From an uncultured Oscillospiraceae bacterium (GTDB lineage: Bacteria; Bacillota_A; Clostridia; Oscillospirales; Oscillospiraceae), in NCBI GenBank assembly GCA_900754605.1, contig CAAEDK010000071.1, forward strand, positions 1 to 64,000: a stretch of 64,000 nt of DNA. The letters are read 5' to 3'. A program made the translations under genes and the position numbers. The notes below the pieces were generated by a model. The model was not told the DNA's origin, made no database searches, and saw nothing but the letters and a program-made list of their open reading frames with translations. Of this stretch, positions 34,970-44,565 are shown one piece after another. How positions within the stretch are numbered: position 1 is the first letter of the stretch; the number at the start of each line of letters is the position of its first letter.

Positions 34970-35829
34970 TGGAGAAAAGACCCCCATGGCTGAAGGTACG
35001 CTATAACGAGGCCGCTGTCTGGGAGGTGGCGGAGCTGATGCGGGACCTGAAGCTGAACACGGTGTGCCGGGAGGCCAACTGTCCCAATCTGGGGGAGTGC
35101 TATCAAAAGCACACCTCCACGTTCCTGCTGCTGGGGAACATCTGCACCCGGAACTGCCGGTTCTGCAATGTGACCACGGGCCACCCGCTGCCGCCGGATC
35201 CGGAGGAGCCGATGCATGTGGCACAGGCGGCCAAAAAGCTGGGGCTGCGCCACGTGGTGCTGACCTGCTCCACCCGGGACGATCTCCCGGACGGCGGCGC
35301 GGAACAGTTCGCCAAGACGGTGCGGACCATCCGGGAGCTGTGCCCGGGCACGACGGTAGAGACGCTGATCTCGGATATGAAGATGGACACCGATGCCCTG
35401 GATACGGTGCTGGCGGCCCACCCGGAGGTGCTGAACCACAATGTGGAGACGGTCCGGGAGCTACAGGCCGCCGTGCGGCCCCAGGCCCGGTATGAGCGGT
35501 CCCTGGAGGTGCTGCGCTACTGCAAGCGGAAAGATCCCACGGTGCTGACCAAGACCGGCTTCATGGTGGGACTGGGCGAGACGGAGGAGCAGATCGATGC
35601 GCTGATGGACGATATCCTGGAGACGGGATGCGACATCCTGACCATCGGGCAGTATCTCCAGCCCTCTCCCCAGCACTATCCCCTGGCCCGGTACGCCACG
35701 CCGGAGGATTTTGCCCGCTACAAGGAGATGGCGCTGAGGAAGGGCTTTCGGCATGTGGCCTCTGCGCCTCTGGCCCGCAGCTCTTATAAGGCGTGGGAAG
35801 TCCTGGAGGATGCCCATGATCTATATTGA
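34966..35829 (+). CDS. lipA: Lipoyl synthase
   Basis: A 287-residue radical SAM enzyme with both cluster motifs: the auxiliary cluster cysteines CREANCPNLGEC near residue 34, and the SAM cluster CTRNCRFC near residue 60, plus the conserved C-terminal RSSY. It inserts two sulfurs into octanoyl groups on lipoyl domains. ATG overlaps the stop of the lipoyl protein gene; a second ATG three bases on is equally possible. No octanoyltransferase (LipB/LipM) is present, so octanoate would have to be attached by LplA. Confidence 0.95.
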   Translation: MMEKRPPWLKVRYNEAAVWEVAELMRDLKLNTVCREANCPNLGECYQKHTSTFLLLGNICTRNCRFCNVTTGHPLPPDPEEPMHVAQAAKKLGLRHVVLTCSTRDDLPDGGAEQFAKTVRTIRELCPGTTVETLISDMKMDTDALDTVLAAHPEVLNHNVETVRELQAAVRPQARYERSLEVLRYCKRKDPTVLTKTGFMVGLGETEEQIDALMDDILETGCDILTIGQYLQPSPQHYPLARYATPEDFARYKEMALRKGFRHVASAPLARSSYKAWEVLEDAHDLY

Positions 35830-36793
35830 GACAGGCTCTACGGATGTCTGTTATGATTTTGCCCTGGAATACTACTTCACTCTGGAAAAACGGCTCTCGG
35901 ACACGGTGTTCCTCTTTTGGAGGACGACGCCCACACTGATGGTGGGCAAGTACCAGAACGTGCTGGAGGAAGTGGATAAGCCCTACGCGGATGCTCACGG
36001 CATCCGCATCGTGCGCCGCATGAGCGGCGGCGGTACCATCTACACAGATCTGGGCGGCTGGCAGTTCAGCTTCATCCAGCACCGGGAGACGGGGGAGATC
36101 GAGTTTTCCCAGTACATCATGCCGGTGCTGGAGGCTCTGGAGGAGATGGGGGTCCATGCGGCCTTCAACGGCCGCAACGACTTGACCATCCAGGGACGCA
36201 AGTTCTCCGGCAACGCCCAGTACCGGCTGGGCGGTTGCATCGTCCATCACGGCTCGCTGCTGTTCGATACGGACCTGCAGCAGATGGAGGCCGCAACGAC
36301 CGTGGACCGCTACAAGATCGTCTCCAAGGGGATCCAGTCCGTTCGGGACCGGGTCACCAACATTGCAGAGCATCTGCCGGCTCCCATGGATCCGGAGACG
36401 TTCAAAAAATGCATCGTGGAGCATATATTGGGAGACGGCGCCGTTTATACGGTGACGGAGGAGGATGACGCCAGGATCCGGGAGATCGCGGCAGAGCGCT
36501 TTGCCAGCTGGGAGAGCGTCTACGGCGCAGATCCGGCCTTCAACATCCAGCGGACCGGCCGCTTTGCGGGAGGAAAGATGGACTTCCGCCTGGAGGTGCG
36601 CAAGGGCCTGATCTGCCATGCCGCTGTGTTCGGGGACTTTTTTTCCTCTCTGGACGCAGAGACGATCTGCGGCGTCCTGGAGGGCTGCCGGTATGAGCGG
36701 GAGGCGGTGCTGCGGGCGCTGCTGGACCACGGTATCGATGGGGCGATCTATCAGATATCTGCAAAGGAGATGGCGGCGGCTATCGCGGATTGA
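35816..36793 (+). CDS. lplA: Lipoate-protein ligase A, second paralogue
   Basis: A 325-residue ligase with RRMSGGGTIYTDLGG, GRKFSGNAQY, HHGSLLFDTDL and the C-terminal WESVYGADPAF domain. It is diverged from the first paralogue, so the two may differ in substrate (lipoate versus octanoate) or target. The ATG at 35816 has GGAGG six bases upstream and overlaps the end of lipA by 14 bases. Confidence 0.92.
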   Translation: MIYIETGSTDVCYDFALEYYFTLEKRLSDTVFLFWRTTPTLMVGKYQNVLEEVDKPYADAHGIRIVRRMSGGGTIYTDLGGWQFSFIQHRETGEIEFSQYIMPVLEALEEMGVHAAFNGRNDLTIQGRKFSGNAQYRLGGCIVHHGSLLFDTDLQQMEAATTVDRYKIVSKGIQSVRDRVTNIAEHLPAPMDPETFKKCIVEHILGDGAVYTVTEEDDARIREIAAERFASWESVYGADPAFNIQRTGRFAGGKMDFRLEVRKGLICHAAVFGDFFSSLDAETICGVLEGCRYEREAVLRALLDHGIDGAIYQISAKEMAAAIAD

Positions 36794-36832
36794 TGTGTCC
36801 GGCTGAGAGCTGGCCTGGAAGGAGGGATCGGA

Positions 36833-37546
36833 GTGCTTGAGATGTTTGACGCGCTGCGGCAGATGACGCCGGAGTCTGTGCTGTTTCGTCTGGCGCTGGC
36901 GATGCTGTTCGGCGGGATGATCGGGATGGAACGGGGACGCAAGGGCCGAGCCGCAGGCTTTCGCACGTATATGCTGGTGTGCCTGGGGTCGGCGCTGACG
37001 ATGCTGCTAGGCCAATATGAATATGAGATGCTCAGAAGCAGCTGGGCCGCCGTCGCCGAAAAGGTGGGGCCGCGGATCGATGTGGGCCGGTTTGGCGCGC
37101 AGGTCATCAACGGCATCAGCTTCCTGGGCGCGGGGACCATCATCGTCACCGGGCGGCAGGAGGTCAAGGGCATGACCACGGCGGCGTGCCTGTGGGCCTC
37201 TGCCTGTACGGGACTGGCCATCGGCGCGGGCTTTTACGAATGTGTGCTGTTGGCCTTCCTGCTGATTCCTCTGGTGACCCGGGCGCCGCCCTATGTGGAG
37301 AGCTATATCGTGGAGAACGCCCGGAATATGAACATCTATGTGGAATTCCGCTCGCTGGACGATGTGGGTGATGGCGGTCTTGTCCGCCGGAGGCTTGACC
37401 AGCCCCATCTCCCGTTCCGTTTTCATTCGGAAAGCATCGCTTTGCCAGAAGCGGACTTCCAGATTACCTCCTGGAACAGCCTGCTTTCTCATGCGCACTA
37501 CATCGCCCCAGGCATTCCCGTATTGGCCCTCACAAAAGGACTTTAA
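36833..37546 (+). pseudogene. MgtC/SapB-family membrane protein, C-terminus replaced
   Basis: The first about 180 residues are a normal MgtC/SapB protein: LAMLFGGMIGMERGRKGRAAG, five hydrophobic segments, then ARNMNIYVEFRSLDDVGD. After about 37365 the frame runs into unrelated DNA whose real coding sense is on the other strand, so the last 57 residues are nonsense and the usual cytoplasmic domain is missing. The GTG start at 36833 has GGAAGGAGG ahead. It probably ended the lipoate operon before truncation. Confidence 0.75.
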
Positions 37547-37859
37547 TTCGTATATTTCAGCATTGGAAAGAAACTCAGAGGCCTCACAGACTGCCACGCC
37601 CCCATAGCTTGCCGTCCAGTTCCTCCACCGTAGGATGGAGAGCGCGCACCTTTTTTCCAACAGACGGCATTCCTGTAAAATATGCCATGAGGCCCTGTTC
37701 CTTCGGCACAGGAACGCTGTCCAGCGCCGCCTGAATGGTATCCCGGTACGGAAGCAGGTCCGCTCCGGTTAAAGTTTGCAGTCCCTTTTCACTGGTCATC
37801 ACTGCTGCAATGGGACTGTATAACTTGAATTTTATTGTATTATCTGCTATCTTTTTCAC
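37370..37859 (-). pseudogene. Fragment of a mobile-element hypothetical gene, frameshifted
   Basis: The leftward frame starts MKKIADNTIKFKLYSPIAAV and runs to VEELDGKLWG at about 37595. It then continues in another frame as VAVCEASEFLSNAEIYELKSFCEGQYGNAWG toward the mgtC junction. A run of five G near 37595 has one base too many. The rest is lost at the mgtC junction. The family is unknown to me, though the style is that of gut mobile elements. Confidence 0.65.
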
Positions 37860-37913
37860 ATCCTTTATAATAGGAGAAAAACGAGGTGACCTATGAAACA
37901 GGAATGACTTACT

Positions 37914-38015
37914 ATGGCAGATATTGCAAGATTGTCAAATGTATTCCTGGCCTCCGCACGATCCAAGGCGGAGTGTACGCCTCAGTTAGCGGTCAGACTT
38001 TCAACGCCCCCCTTG
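37914..38015 (+). pseudogene. LacI-family regulator deletion scar
   Basis: A short frame reads MADIARLSNV, a LacI-family start, directly followed by SARSKAECTPQLAVRLSTPP, which matches the C-terminal end of the LacI regulator at 32353 (SARFKVECTPQLVVRRSTAP). Some 900 bases between them are gone, so it is an in-frame internal deletion of a paralogous gene. Confidence 0.5.
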
Positions 38016-38090
38016 GGCGAATCCCCATCTTCCTGTCCGTAAAAAATGGCATTTCTCCATCCCGAGCAACAAAGCAAATATGCATAAGGA

Positions 38091-38135
38091 AAACGGTGAA
38101 AAGTTATTTTAAGGACTTTTCACCGTTTTCTTCTC
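38091..38135 (+). terminator. Terminator preceding the group II intron
   Basis: AAACGGTGAAAAGT pairs with ACTTTTCACCGTTT around ten bases, followed by TCTTCTCTTT. The intron begins a few bases later, the typical insertion position of group IIC introns. Confidence 0.8.
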
Positions 38136-39434
38136 TTTGGTGCGCCCGGCATGGGCAACAACTAGGTGGTGAAAGACCACTACGCGCTCGGCAGTAGGAA
38201 GCGTTAGCCGAAGGCAAGGGTGTCCATCGTGAGGTGGAATCTGAAGGAAGCCGGATGCCAAGGTGAGGAGCCATGGCGGGCAAACTCCTGAACCGACGAA
38301 CAGAAATCACATAGTAGGCCGCACAGGGACGGACGAGTGTGCCAAACAACACAAAGTCCAATGCTGCCCGAATCCCGTGCGGTAAATGTGGCGGTTACAT
38401 AGGAGGAAAGTTGTTGTTCTTACCCGGGGAGGTCTTGCAGACGGGAAGTAGGAAATCCGAAAGCCGCAGTAACAACGAACTGCAAGAAGTCAGCCGAGGC
38501 CATAGTACCTTGATTTTTTTTTAAGGGAAGGGCCGAACAATCGTAAGTCTCAAGTACAGACCGGAAGGAGGTCAGTGTGTTGAACGCAGAATACCAAGGA
38601 AACGAGGGCTTCCTGCAAAGAGATAGTGTGGAACACGAAGGGTATGCAGAAGTGCAGAGCACTGACCGCAGAGAAGGGAGAGAACGAGACGGTGCAAGCG
38701 ACCTGCTGGAAGCAATACTGGACAGGAATAACCTAAACAGAGCTTACAAGCGGGTCAAGAGGAACCACGGAGCAGCGGGAATTGACAGAATGACCGTAGA
38801 GGACGCCCTGCCGTGGTTAAAGGAACACAGGGAAGAACTTTTGCGGAGTATCCGAGATGAAAGCTATATGCCCAGCCCGGTACGGCGAAAGGAAATCCCG
38901 AAACCAGATGGCGGAGTGCGAAAGCTGGGAATCCCCACGGTGGTAGACCGTGTGATTCAGCAGGCAATCGCACAGAAGCTGCAAAGCATTTGGGAACCGC
39001 TGTTCTCAGACAGCAGTTACGGCTACCGTCCGAGACGGAGTGCCCAACAGGCGATTCAGAAGGTAAAGGAATATGGGGAAGAAGGGTACAGATACGCCGT
39101 ATCGGTAGACCTGTCCAAATATTTCGACACGCTGAACCACGAACAGCTCATGAATCTATTGCACAAACAGATACAGGATATGCGTGTACTGCGCTTAATA
39201 AAGAAGTATCTGAAAAGCGGAGTGATGGAGAATGGTGTGATTTGCAAAACCGAGGAGGGTTCGCCGCAGGGCGGGCCGCTATCTCCTCTGCTGGCAAACA
39301 TCTACCTCAATGAATTTGATTGGGAGATGAACCGCAGAGGGGTAAAGCTGGTACGGTATGCAGATGACATCGTGATGCTTGCCAAAAGCGAGCGTGCAGC
39401 AGAGCGTTTGTTGGAATCCTGCAGGAAGTATCTA

Positions 39435-40994
39435 ATGTGCACTGAATAATAGAAAAAGCCTTATATTTCAATCCATAGAAGCCGATCTGTGGTATAATTG
39501 GAGCAAGAGAACTGGCAAAAATCCAGCAAAAACCTTGCACCTGGAGGGCAACTATGTATCGTTACAGCAACGGCCAGATCAGCCTGGCGGATTTCAAACA
39601 GCCGGTGGGCATGAATCTGAAGGAAAGCAACCGTTGGGTAAAGAAAGCCCAGACGATCCCCTGGCCGGAGATCGAGAAGCACTACGCCGCCCTATTCACC
39701 AACCGGAAAGGCAATGTGCCTAAACCGCTGCGTCTGGCCTTGGGAGCCTGCATCATTCAGGCGGAGTATGGCTATTCTGACGAGGAAACCGCGCTTCAGA
39801 TTCAGGAGAACCCATATCTTCAGTATTTCTGCGGGTATCCTGGCTATGATGACGAAAAGCTGCCCTTTGACCCGTCTTTGATGGTGTATTTCCGCAAGCG
39901 CCTGACCCCGGAAGTGCTGGGTGAGATCAATGAGATGATTGTGCAGGACGCGAAGGAGCGACAGGCCAGAGAAGCCGAATCAAAGGATGATGACGATGAT
40001 GATTCTGACGGCCAGCCGGGAACCGGCGGAAACAGCGGCACTATGATCGTGGACGCCACCTGCGCGCCGTCCAATATCCGATATCCTCAGGATGTTTCCC
40101 TGCTCAACGAGGCCAGGGAGAACGCCGAAACGCTTTTGGATGTTCTTCACGATCCCGCGGACGGAAAGAAGCCTCGAACCTACCGCAAACGCGCCCGGAA
40201 AGATTACCTGAAATACACAAGATGCCGTAAACACACCGCGAAAATGACCCGCAAAGCCATTGGAAAGCAGTTGGCTTACCTCCGGCGCGACCTGGATGCC
40301 ATCGATGGAAAACTGTCCCTCGGAAAAAATCTGCCCCCTCGCCAGACGGAACGTTTGGGCACGATCCGCGCCGTCTATGAGCAGCAGAAGTACATGTACG
40401 ATAACCGTACACACAGCGTACCTGACCGGATCGTCAGCGTGAGCCAGCCCTTCGTTCGGCCCATTGTGCGGGGAAAAGCGGGAAAGCCGGTGGAGTTTGG
40501 CGCGAAGCTGGACATCAGTGTCATTGACGGATGGACGCGGCTGGAGTGCTGTTCTTTTGACGCCTACAATGAGGCGGGAAATCTGCGGGAAATGGCAGAG
40601 CGGTTCCGAGCGCGAGAGGGGCATTACCCCAGCCGGATCCTGGCGGACAAAATCTACCGAAACCGGGAGAATCTCAGCTATTGCAAGGCGCATGGGATCC
40701 GTCTTTCCGGCCCGGCTCTGGGGCGGCCCAAGAAGGGTGAAACCAGAGACAAGGCTCAGGACTATCGGGATGAGTGCGAGCGTGTGGAAGTGGAACGCAG
40801 ATTCAGTCTGGCGAAGCGTAAATGTGGCATGGGGCGGGTCACTGCAAAGCTGCGGGAGACTGCGGCCCATGTGATCGCCATGTCCGTTCTGGTGCTGAAT
40901 CTCCGCAAGATTCAGCGCGCCCTTTTGAAAATGCTCGCATATCTTCTGGAGATTCTGGCTCAGAACAAAAATTGGGCACTTGTTCAGTAGATAT
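39435..40994 (+). mobile_element. IS1182-type insertion sequence in the intron
   Basis: The 1,560-bp element is flanked by a 6-bp direct repeat TATCTA (39429-39434 and 40995-41000). Its ends are imperfect inverted repeats (ATGTGCACTGAATAA at the left, ATATCTACTGAACAA on the opposite strand at the right). It splits the reverse transcriptase gene. Confidence 0.85.
39554..40990 (+). CDS. IS1182/IS5-type transposase
   Basis: A 478-residue DDE transposase. Its N-terminal domain (PEIEKHYAALFTNRKGNVPKPLRLALGACIIQ) is followed by TMIVDATCAPSNIRYPQD with the first Asp, ILADKIYRNREN with the second, and ERVEVERRFSLAKRKCGMGRV with the Glu. It has an acidic Asp-rich stretch around residues 140-155. The gene is intact, so this copy may be active. 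A related remnant lies at 49537-49932. Confidence 0.92.
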   Translation: MYRYSNGQISLADFKQPVGMNLKESNRWVKKAQTIPWPEIEKHYAALFTNRKGNVPKPLRLALGACIIQAEYGYSDEETALQIQENPYLQYFCGYPGYDDEKLPFDPSLMVYFRKRLTPEVLGEINEMIVQDAKERQAREAESKDDDDDDSDGQPGTGGNSGTMIVDATCAPSNIRYPQDVSLLNEARENAETLLDVLHDPADGKKPRTYRKRARKDYLKYTRCRKHTAKMTRKAIGKQLAYLRRDLDAIDGKLSLGKNLPPRQTERLGTIRAVYEQQKYMYDNRTHSVPDRIVSVSQPFVRPIVRGKAGKPVEFGAKLDISVIDGWTRLECCSFDAYNEAGNLREMAERFRAREGHYPSRILADKIYRNRENLSYCKAHGIRLSGPALGRPKKGETRDKAQDYRDECERVEVERRFSLAKRKCGMGRVTAKLRETAAHVIAMSVLVLNLRKIQRALLKMLAYLLEILAQNKNWALVQ

Positions 40995-41734
40995 TATCTA
41001 GAAGGTAGGCTGAAGCTGAAAATGAACACGGAAAAGAGCAAGGTGACCAGTATCTTCGCACAGAAGAAATTCAAGTTTCTTGGATTCTGTTTGGGCAGGA
41101 ATGGAAGCGGCATCTACATCCGTGTGCACCGAAAGTCTCTTGCCAAGGCGAAGGAAAAGCTGAAGCTTCTTACAAAGCGCAACCGTGGACGCAATGTCCG
41201 CAGGGTAATGCAGGAAGTGAAGGAGTTCATCCGCGGCTGGATTGGCTACTTTCAAGCAGCCGATATGAAACGAACGCTGATGTCCTGGGATAAATGGATG
41301 CGGCGCAGGTTCCGAATGTACATCTGGAAGCAGTGGAAGAAGCCCAAAACAAAGGTGGCCAACTTGAGAAAGCTGGGCGTCCCGGCCGACAAGGCTTACC
41401 AGTGGGGAAATTCCAGACTGGGTTATTGGCGTATCGCCGGTAGTCATGTATTAGAATGTTCCATTACAAACGAAAGACTCGCAGCAGCGGGATACTTTAG
41501 TATCCTCAACTACTACGAGTCCTTGCACTTAAGCGGTTGAACCGCCGTGTACCGGTCGGTACGCACGGTGGTGTGAGAGGTCGGCTCTCTATTCACGAGA
41601 GCCTCCTACTCGATTTAAAACTCAAACGCGTCCATAGTTGTTCTGCACAGCAAACCACAGGCTATTTTTGTGCCTTATGTGCAATTACAACATTTTTTCG
41701 TTTTCGTTTTCCCGCAAGCTGTGCATTCATTCCC

Positions 41735-41764
41735 TTGTGAAAACGAAAAACAGTGCGATATTAT
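41735..41764 (+). promoter_or_regulatory. Promoter of the PTS regulator gene
   Basis: TTGTGA (41735-41740) and TATTAT (41759-41764) with an 18-base spacer, 24 bases before the start codon of the regulator. The upstream 150 bases are AT-rich with repeated CGTTTTC, which may bind a regulator. Confidence 0.5.
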
Positions 41765-41787
41765 AGAATCATAAAAAGGAGATGCCT

Positions 41788-43980
41788 ATGGAATTAAACC
41801 ACACTTGTCTGGAATTGCTGAAAATCTTATACGATCAGCAGGATTATGTCACCATAGGAGATTTGGCAGAACAACTGGGAAAAACAGAGCGCTCTGTCCG
41901 ATACAATCTGGACACGATCGATGCGTTCATGAAAAAAAAGAAGTTGCCTTTTCTTCATCGGAAATTCGGCAGCGGAATTTACATGGAACACACAGCAGAA
42001 ATCGAATCCATTTTACAAAATCTTCTTTCCAGCGTGACGCCTTACCAATATAAATTCAGTACGGCGGAGCGAGAGATTTATTTAGAGTTATGCCTGATGA
42101 TTGGGCGAAAGCGTTATATTTCTGTTTCTGAATTGGCAGATCAGCTCACTGTGTCCTACGGCACCGTTGCCGCCGACCTTGAAATGGTGGAAAAATGGAT
42201 GGCCAGTCAGGGATTGAATTTGGTAAAAAAGTCCAGAATGGGGCTTCAGGTTCAAGGAGAAGAATCTCTGATTTTGAAAATCTGTCTGCGGCGTTTGACA
42301 GAGAATGTCTCCATGGCCGAGTTTGATCGGTACCTCTGCAAAAAGCCCTTGGAGAGCAAGATAGTTCTCTCTGTTCTCAACGAACTGTTTGATGGTCTGG
42401 ATATTGACTTTTTCCGAGACATGCCAAAGCGGATTGAAAGTGTGCTTAACTCTGTTTTCAGCGATGAATCGTTCAGTAGCCTTATGTTTCTTTTGGCTTT
42501 GCAGACGCAGCGACATATCAGCGGAATTGCAAAACCGATCCGCATACCTCAACATGATGAAACGTTTGCTCTGACCAGCGAATACGATGCAGCTTACATG
42601 GCGTTGGAGTTAATTGGTCAAAAATATTCAATAAACTTCACCAACGGCGACTATGATTTTTTGACCACACAGATTCTCTGTTCCAAGCGGATTTCAAATG
42701 GCCAAAGCACATTGGGGCGAGATGTAACCCGATCCCGGCGCTTAGATCAAGCAACGGATCAGATCGTAGCAAACATCGAGCATATTTATCACATGGACTT
42801 CGGCGATCAACGTGCCAATCTTGTGGAACACCTGAAAGCCCATCTCATTCCCACAATTTACCGGATCCGCTACCATAAAAATATCGTTAATCCGATATAC
42901 GATGAGCTGGTCACCAAACACGGTCAGCTGCTCCGTAATACGGCGGAAGCCATCAAGCCTCTTGAGGAGTGTTGCGATGGGCCTATCAGCCAACAGGAGG
43001 TTTCCTACATTGCCATGTACTTCATGGCGGCAATCAACCAGCAGCACCCTAAGATCATTCAGCGGCCCCGTATCGTTGTTGCCTGTGGCTCCGGTTATGG
43101 TACCGCTCAGGTGGTCGCCTCCCAGATGAGCCGCTTATTCGATGTAGACATTGTGGCGGTTCTCTCAGGCCGGGATATTTCCGAGTTGATAGAGAAGAAG
43201 AATATACAATGCGACTACATTATCAGTACGGTAGATTTACCCCGTCTCCCGGATAATTTCTACATCAAGGTCAATCCCATTTTCACCCAGCAGGATTATC
43301 GAAAAATCCTCCAGGTAATTGATGCCCGGCATCAAAATGACGAATCCGCCAGCCGCTATCTGGAAACGGCGGACAATCTGGTAGACATTGCCCGGCGGTA
43401 TGGCATCTCCAGTAATGTAGAACAGCTGAAATATGAGTTTCTCTCTGCGTTGATCCATTCATCCGGTCGGCGGGATGTGCTTGACGTACAAAACAGCACC
43501 CTCAGTTTGAGAGAATTACTTCAGCCAAATCTTATTCGTATGGATGTTTCCTGTAAGAATTGGCAATCGGTGGTGGAGGCAAGTACGGCAGCTATGGAGG
43601 AATACGGCTACGTGACCCCTCACTACAAGGAGGCCATCCTCCGAAACCTGATAGAATTTGGTCCTGGTATGGTAATGTTTCCTGGGACACTGATTTCCCA
43701 CGCCGCACCGGTTGATGGATGCAGAAAACTAGGCTTCGGATTTATGACACTTCGGCATCCGGTATCCTTTGGCAGCAAGTATTTCGATCCGGTTCAGATC
43801 GTCTTTACTCTCTCGGTACTGGACAGCACGACCCATATGTTGGCTTTGACCCAGCTGTTCCGCATGTTATCCAACCAAAGCTGCAGAGAAGAATTGTTTC
43901 GGGCCAAAAACAAAGATACCGTGTTACGGATTATTCAGAAATACACCATTCAATACAAAGAAGAACAAAGCGCATTTTAA
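41788..43980 (+). CDS. PRD-containing BglG/MtlR-type PTS regulator
   Basis: A 730-residue regulator with an N-terminal HTH (TIGDLAEQLGKTERSVRYNLDTI, residues about 20-45), a second HTH near residue 115 (VSELADQLTVSYGTVAADLEMV) and two PRD domains (about 175-395). An EIIB-like domain with VVACGSGYGTAQVVASQM near 410 and an EIIA-like domain at the C-terminus (LISHAAPVDGCRKLGFG, with the phosphorylatable His) follow. It senses the phosphorylation state of the PTS and activates the downstream operon. The ATG at 41788 has AAAGGAG before it. Confidence 0.93.
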   Translation: MELNHTCLELLKILYDQQDYVTIGDLAEQLGKTERSVRYNLDTIDAFMKKKKLPFLHRKFGSGIYMEHTAEIESILQNLLSSVTPYQYKFSTAEREIYLELCLMIGRKRYISVSELADQLTVSYGTVAADLEMVEKWMASQGLNLVKKSRMGLQVQGEESLILKICLRRLTENVSMAEFDRYLCKKPLESKIVLSVLNELFDGLDIDFFRDMPKRIESVLNSVFSDESFSSLMFLLALQTQRHISGIAKPIRIPQHDETFALTSEYDAAYMALELIGQKYSINFTNGDYDFLTTQILCSKRISNGQSTLGRDVTRSRRLDQATDQIVANIEHIYHMDFGDQRANLVEHLKAHLIPTIYRIRYHKNIVNPIYDELVTKHGQLLRNTAEAIKPLEECCDGPISQQEVSYIAMYFMAAINQQHPKIIQRPRIVVACGSGYGTAQVVASQMSRLFDVDIVAVLSGRDISELIEKKNIQCDYIISTVDLPRLPDNFYIKVNPIFTQQDYRKILQVIDARHQNDESASRYLETADNLVDIARRYGISSNVEQLKYEFLSALIHSSGRRDVLDVQNSTLSLRELLQPNLIRMDVSCKNWQSVVEASTAAMEEYGYVTPHYKEAILRNLIEFGPGMVMFPGTLISHAAPVDGCRKLGFGFMTLRHPVSFGSKYFDPVQIVFTLSVLDSTTHMLALTQLFRMLSNQSCREELFRAKNKDTVLRIIQKYTIQYKEEQSAF

Positions 43981-44016
43981 TAAAGATCATACACAGTTCC
44001 GTTGTATGGTCGTGTT

Positions 44017-44052
44017 CACTTTACAGTTAAAAAGCACTTTACATTTAAAAAG
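44017..44052. promoter_or_regulatory. 18-bp direct repeat upstream of the PTS genes
   Basis: CACTTTACAGTTAAAAAG is followed directly by CACTTTACATTTAAAAAG. The pair lies between the regulator gene and the EIIA start and is a likely binding site of the PRD regulator or a promoter element. Confidence 0.5.
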
Positions 44053-44068
44053 GATGGGGGATTGATCC

Positions 44069-44548
44069 ATGAATCAGGAAAAGAACTTCTCTCTGGAGGC
44101 ATCATGTGTCCAATTGGATGTAGCTGCTTCCGACTGGCAGGAGGCTATCCAGAAAACCTGCGGTCCGTTGCTTGAGGGCGGATATGTAAAAAATGGTTAT
44201 TCAAATGATGTGATCGCCCGGGAAAAACAGTGGGCAACCGGTTTACCCACTATGCCGGTGGGTGTGGCTATTCCTCACGCTCTGACCCCTGACAATGTAG
44301 TAGAGGCACAGATCGCAGCTTGTCGTTTGACAACCCCGGTTCAGTTTGCCCAGAGTGGCGGTTTAGCTGACGATGCCCCGGTGGATGTCCGGCTTGTGTT
44401 TGTGTTGGCCTTGAAAGATCCTAAGTCACAGCTGAATTTGCTGCAAAAGTTAATGGTTGCAATTTCTGACGAGACAATGCTTACAGCTTTACTGGAAGCG
44501 AAAACCCCGTTAGATTTCAGCAATATATTCAACGCCAAGGAACAATAA
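44069..44548 (+). CDS. PTS EIIA component, galactitol family
   Basis: A 159-residue fructose/galactitol-type EIIA. The phosphorylated His is H70 in VGVAIPHALTP. It takes phosphate from HPr and passes it to EIIB (next gene, 17 bases on). The ribosome site is only moderate (AAGGATGGGGG). Confidence 0.93.
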   Translation: MNQEKNFSLEASCVQLDVAASDWQEAIQKTCGPLLEGGYVKNGYSNDVIAREKQWATGLPTMPVGVAIPHALTPDNVVEAQIAACRLTTPVQFAQSGGLADDAPVDVRLVFVLALKDPKSQLNLLQKLMVAISDETMLTALLEAKTPLDFSNIFNAKEQ

Positions 44549-44565
44549 GGAAAGGAGAACAGAAC

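Larger units (their letters stand above)
38577..41540 (+). pseudogene. ltrA: Group II intron reverse transcriptase/maturase, interrupted by an IS
   Basis: The 5' part (38577-39434) encodes fingers and palm with SYGYRPRRSAQQAI, GSPQGGPLSPLLANI and the catalytic RYADDIV. The 3' part (41001-41540) continues EGRLKLKMNTEKSKV through the maturase domain (GWIGYFQ). An IS1182-type element with a 6-bp duplication separates codons CRKYL and EGR; without it the frame is intact. No HNH endonuclease follows. GTG start with GGAAGGAGG upstream. Confidence 0.85.
38140..41615 (+). mobile_element. Group IIC-type intron carrying a reverse transcriptase
   Basis: It starts with GTGCGCCC, the canonical 5' end, followed by a structured leader to 38570 and then the reverse transcriptase gene. 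It ends in a domain V hairpin (CCGTGTACC with GGTACGCACGG near 41545) and a domain VI stem (GGCTCTC with GAGAGCC), with the 3' end near CCTACTCGAT. Its location directly after a terminator and the lack of an endonuclease domain support class C. Excluding the IS inside it, the intron would be about 1.9 kb. The 3' boundary is estimated. Confidence 0.8.

Noticed and set aside
37370..37546. The MgtC C-terminal tail as a novel domain
   Set aside because: The same DNA encodes a better protein on the opposite strand, so the tail is read-through into foreign sequence.
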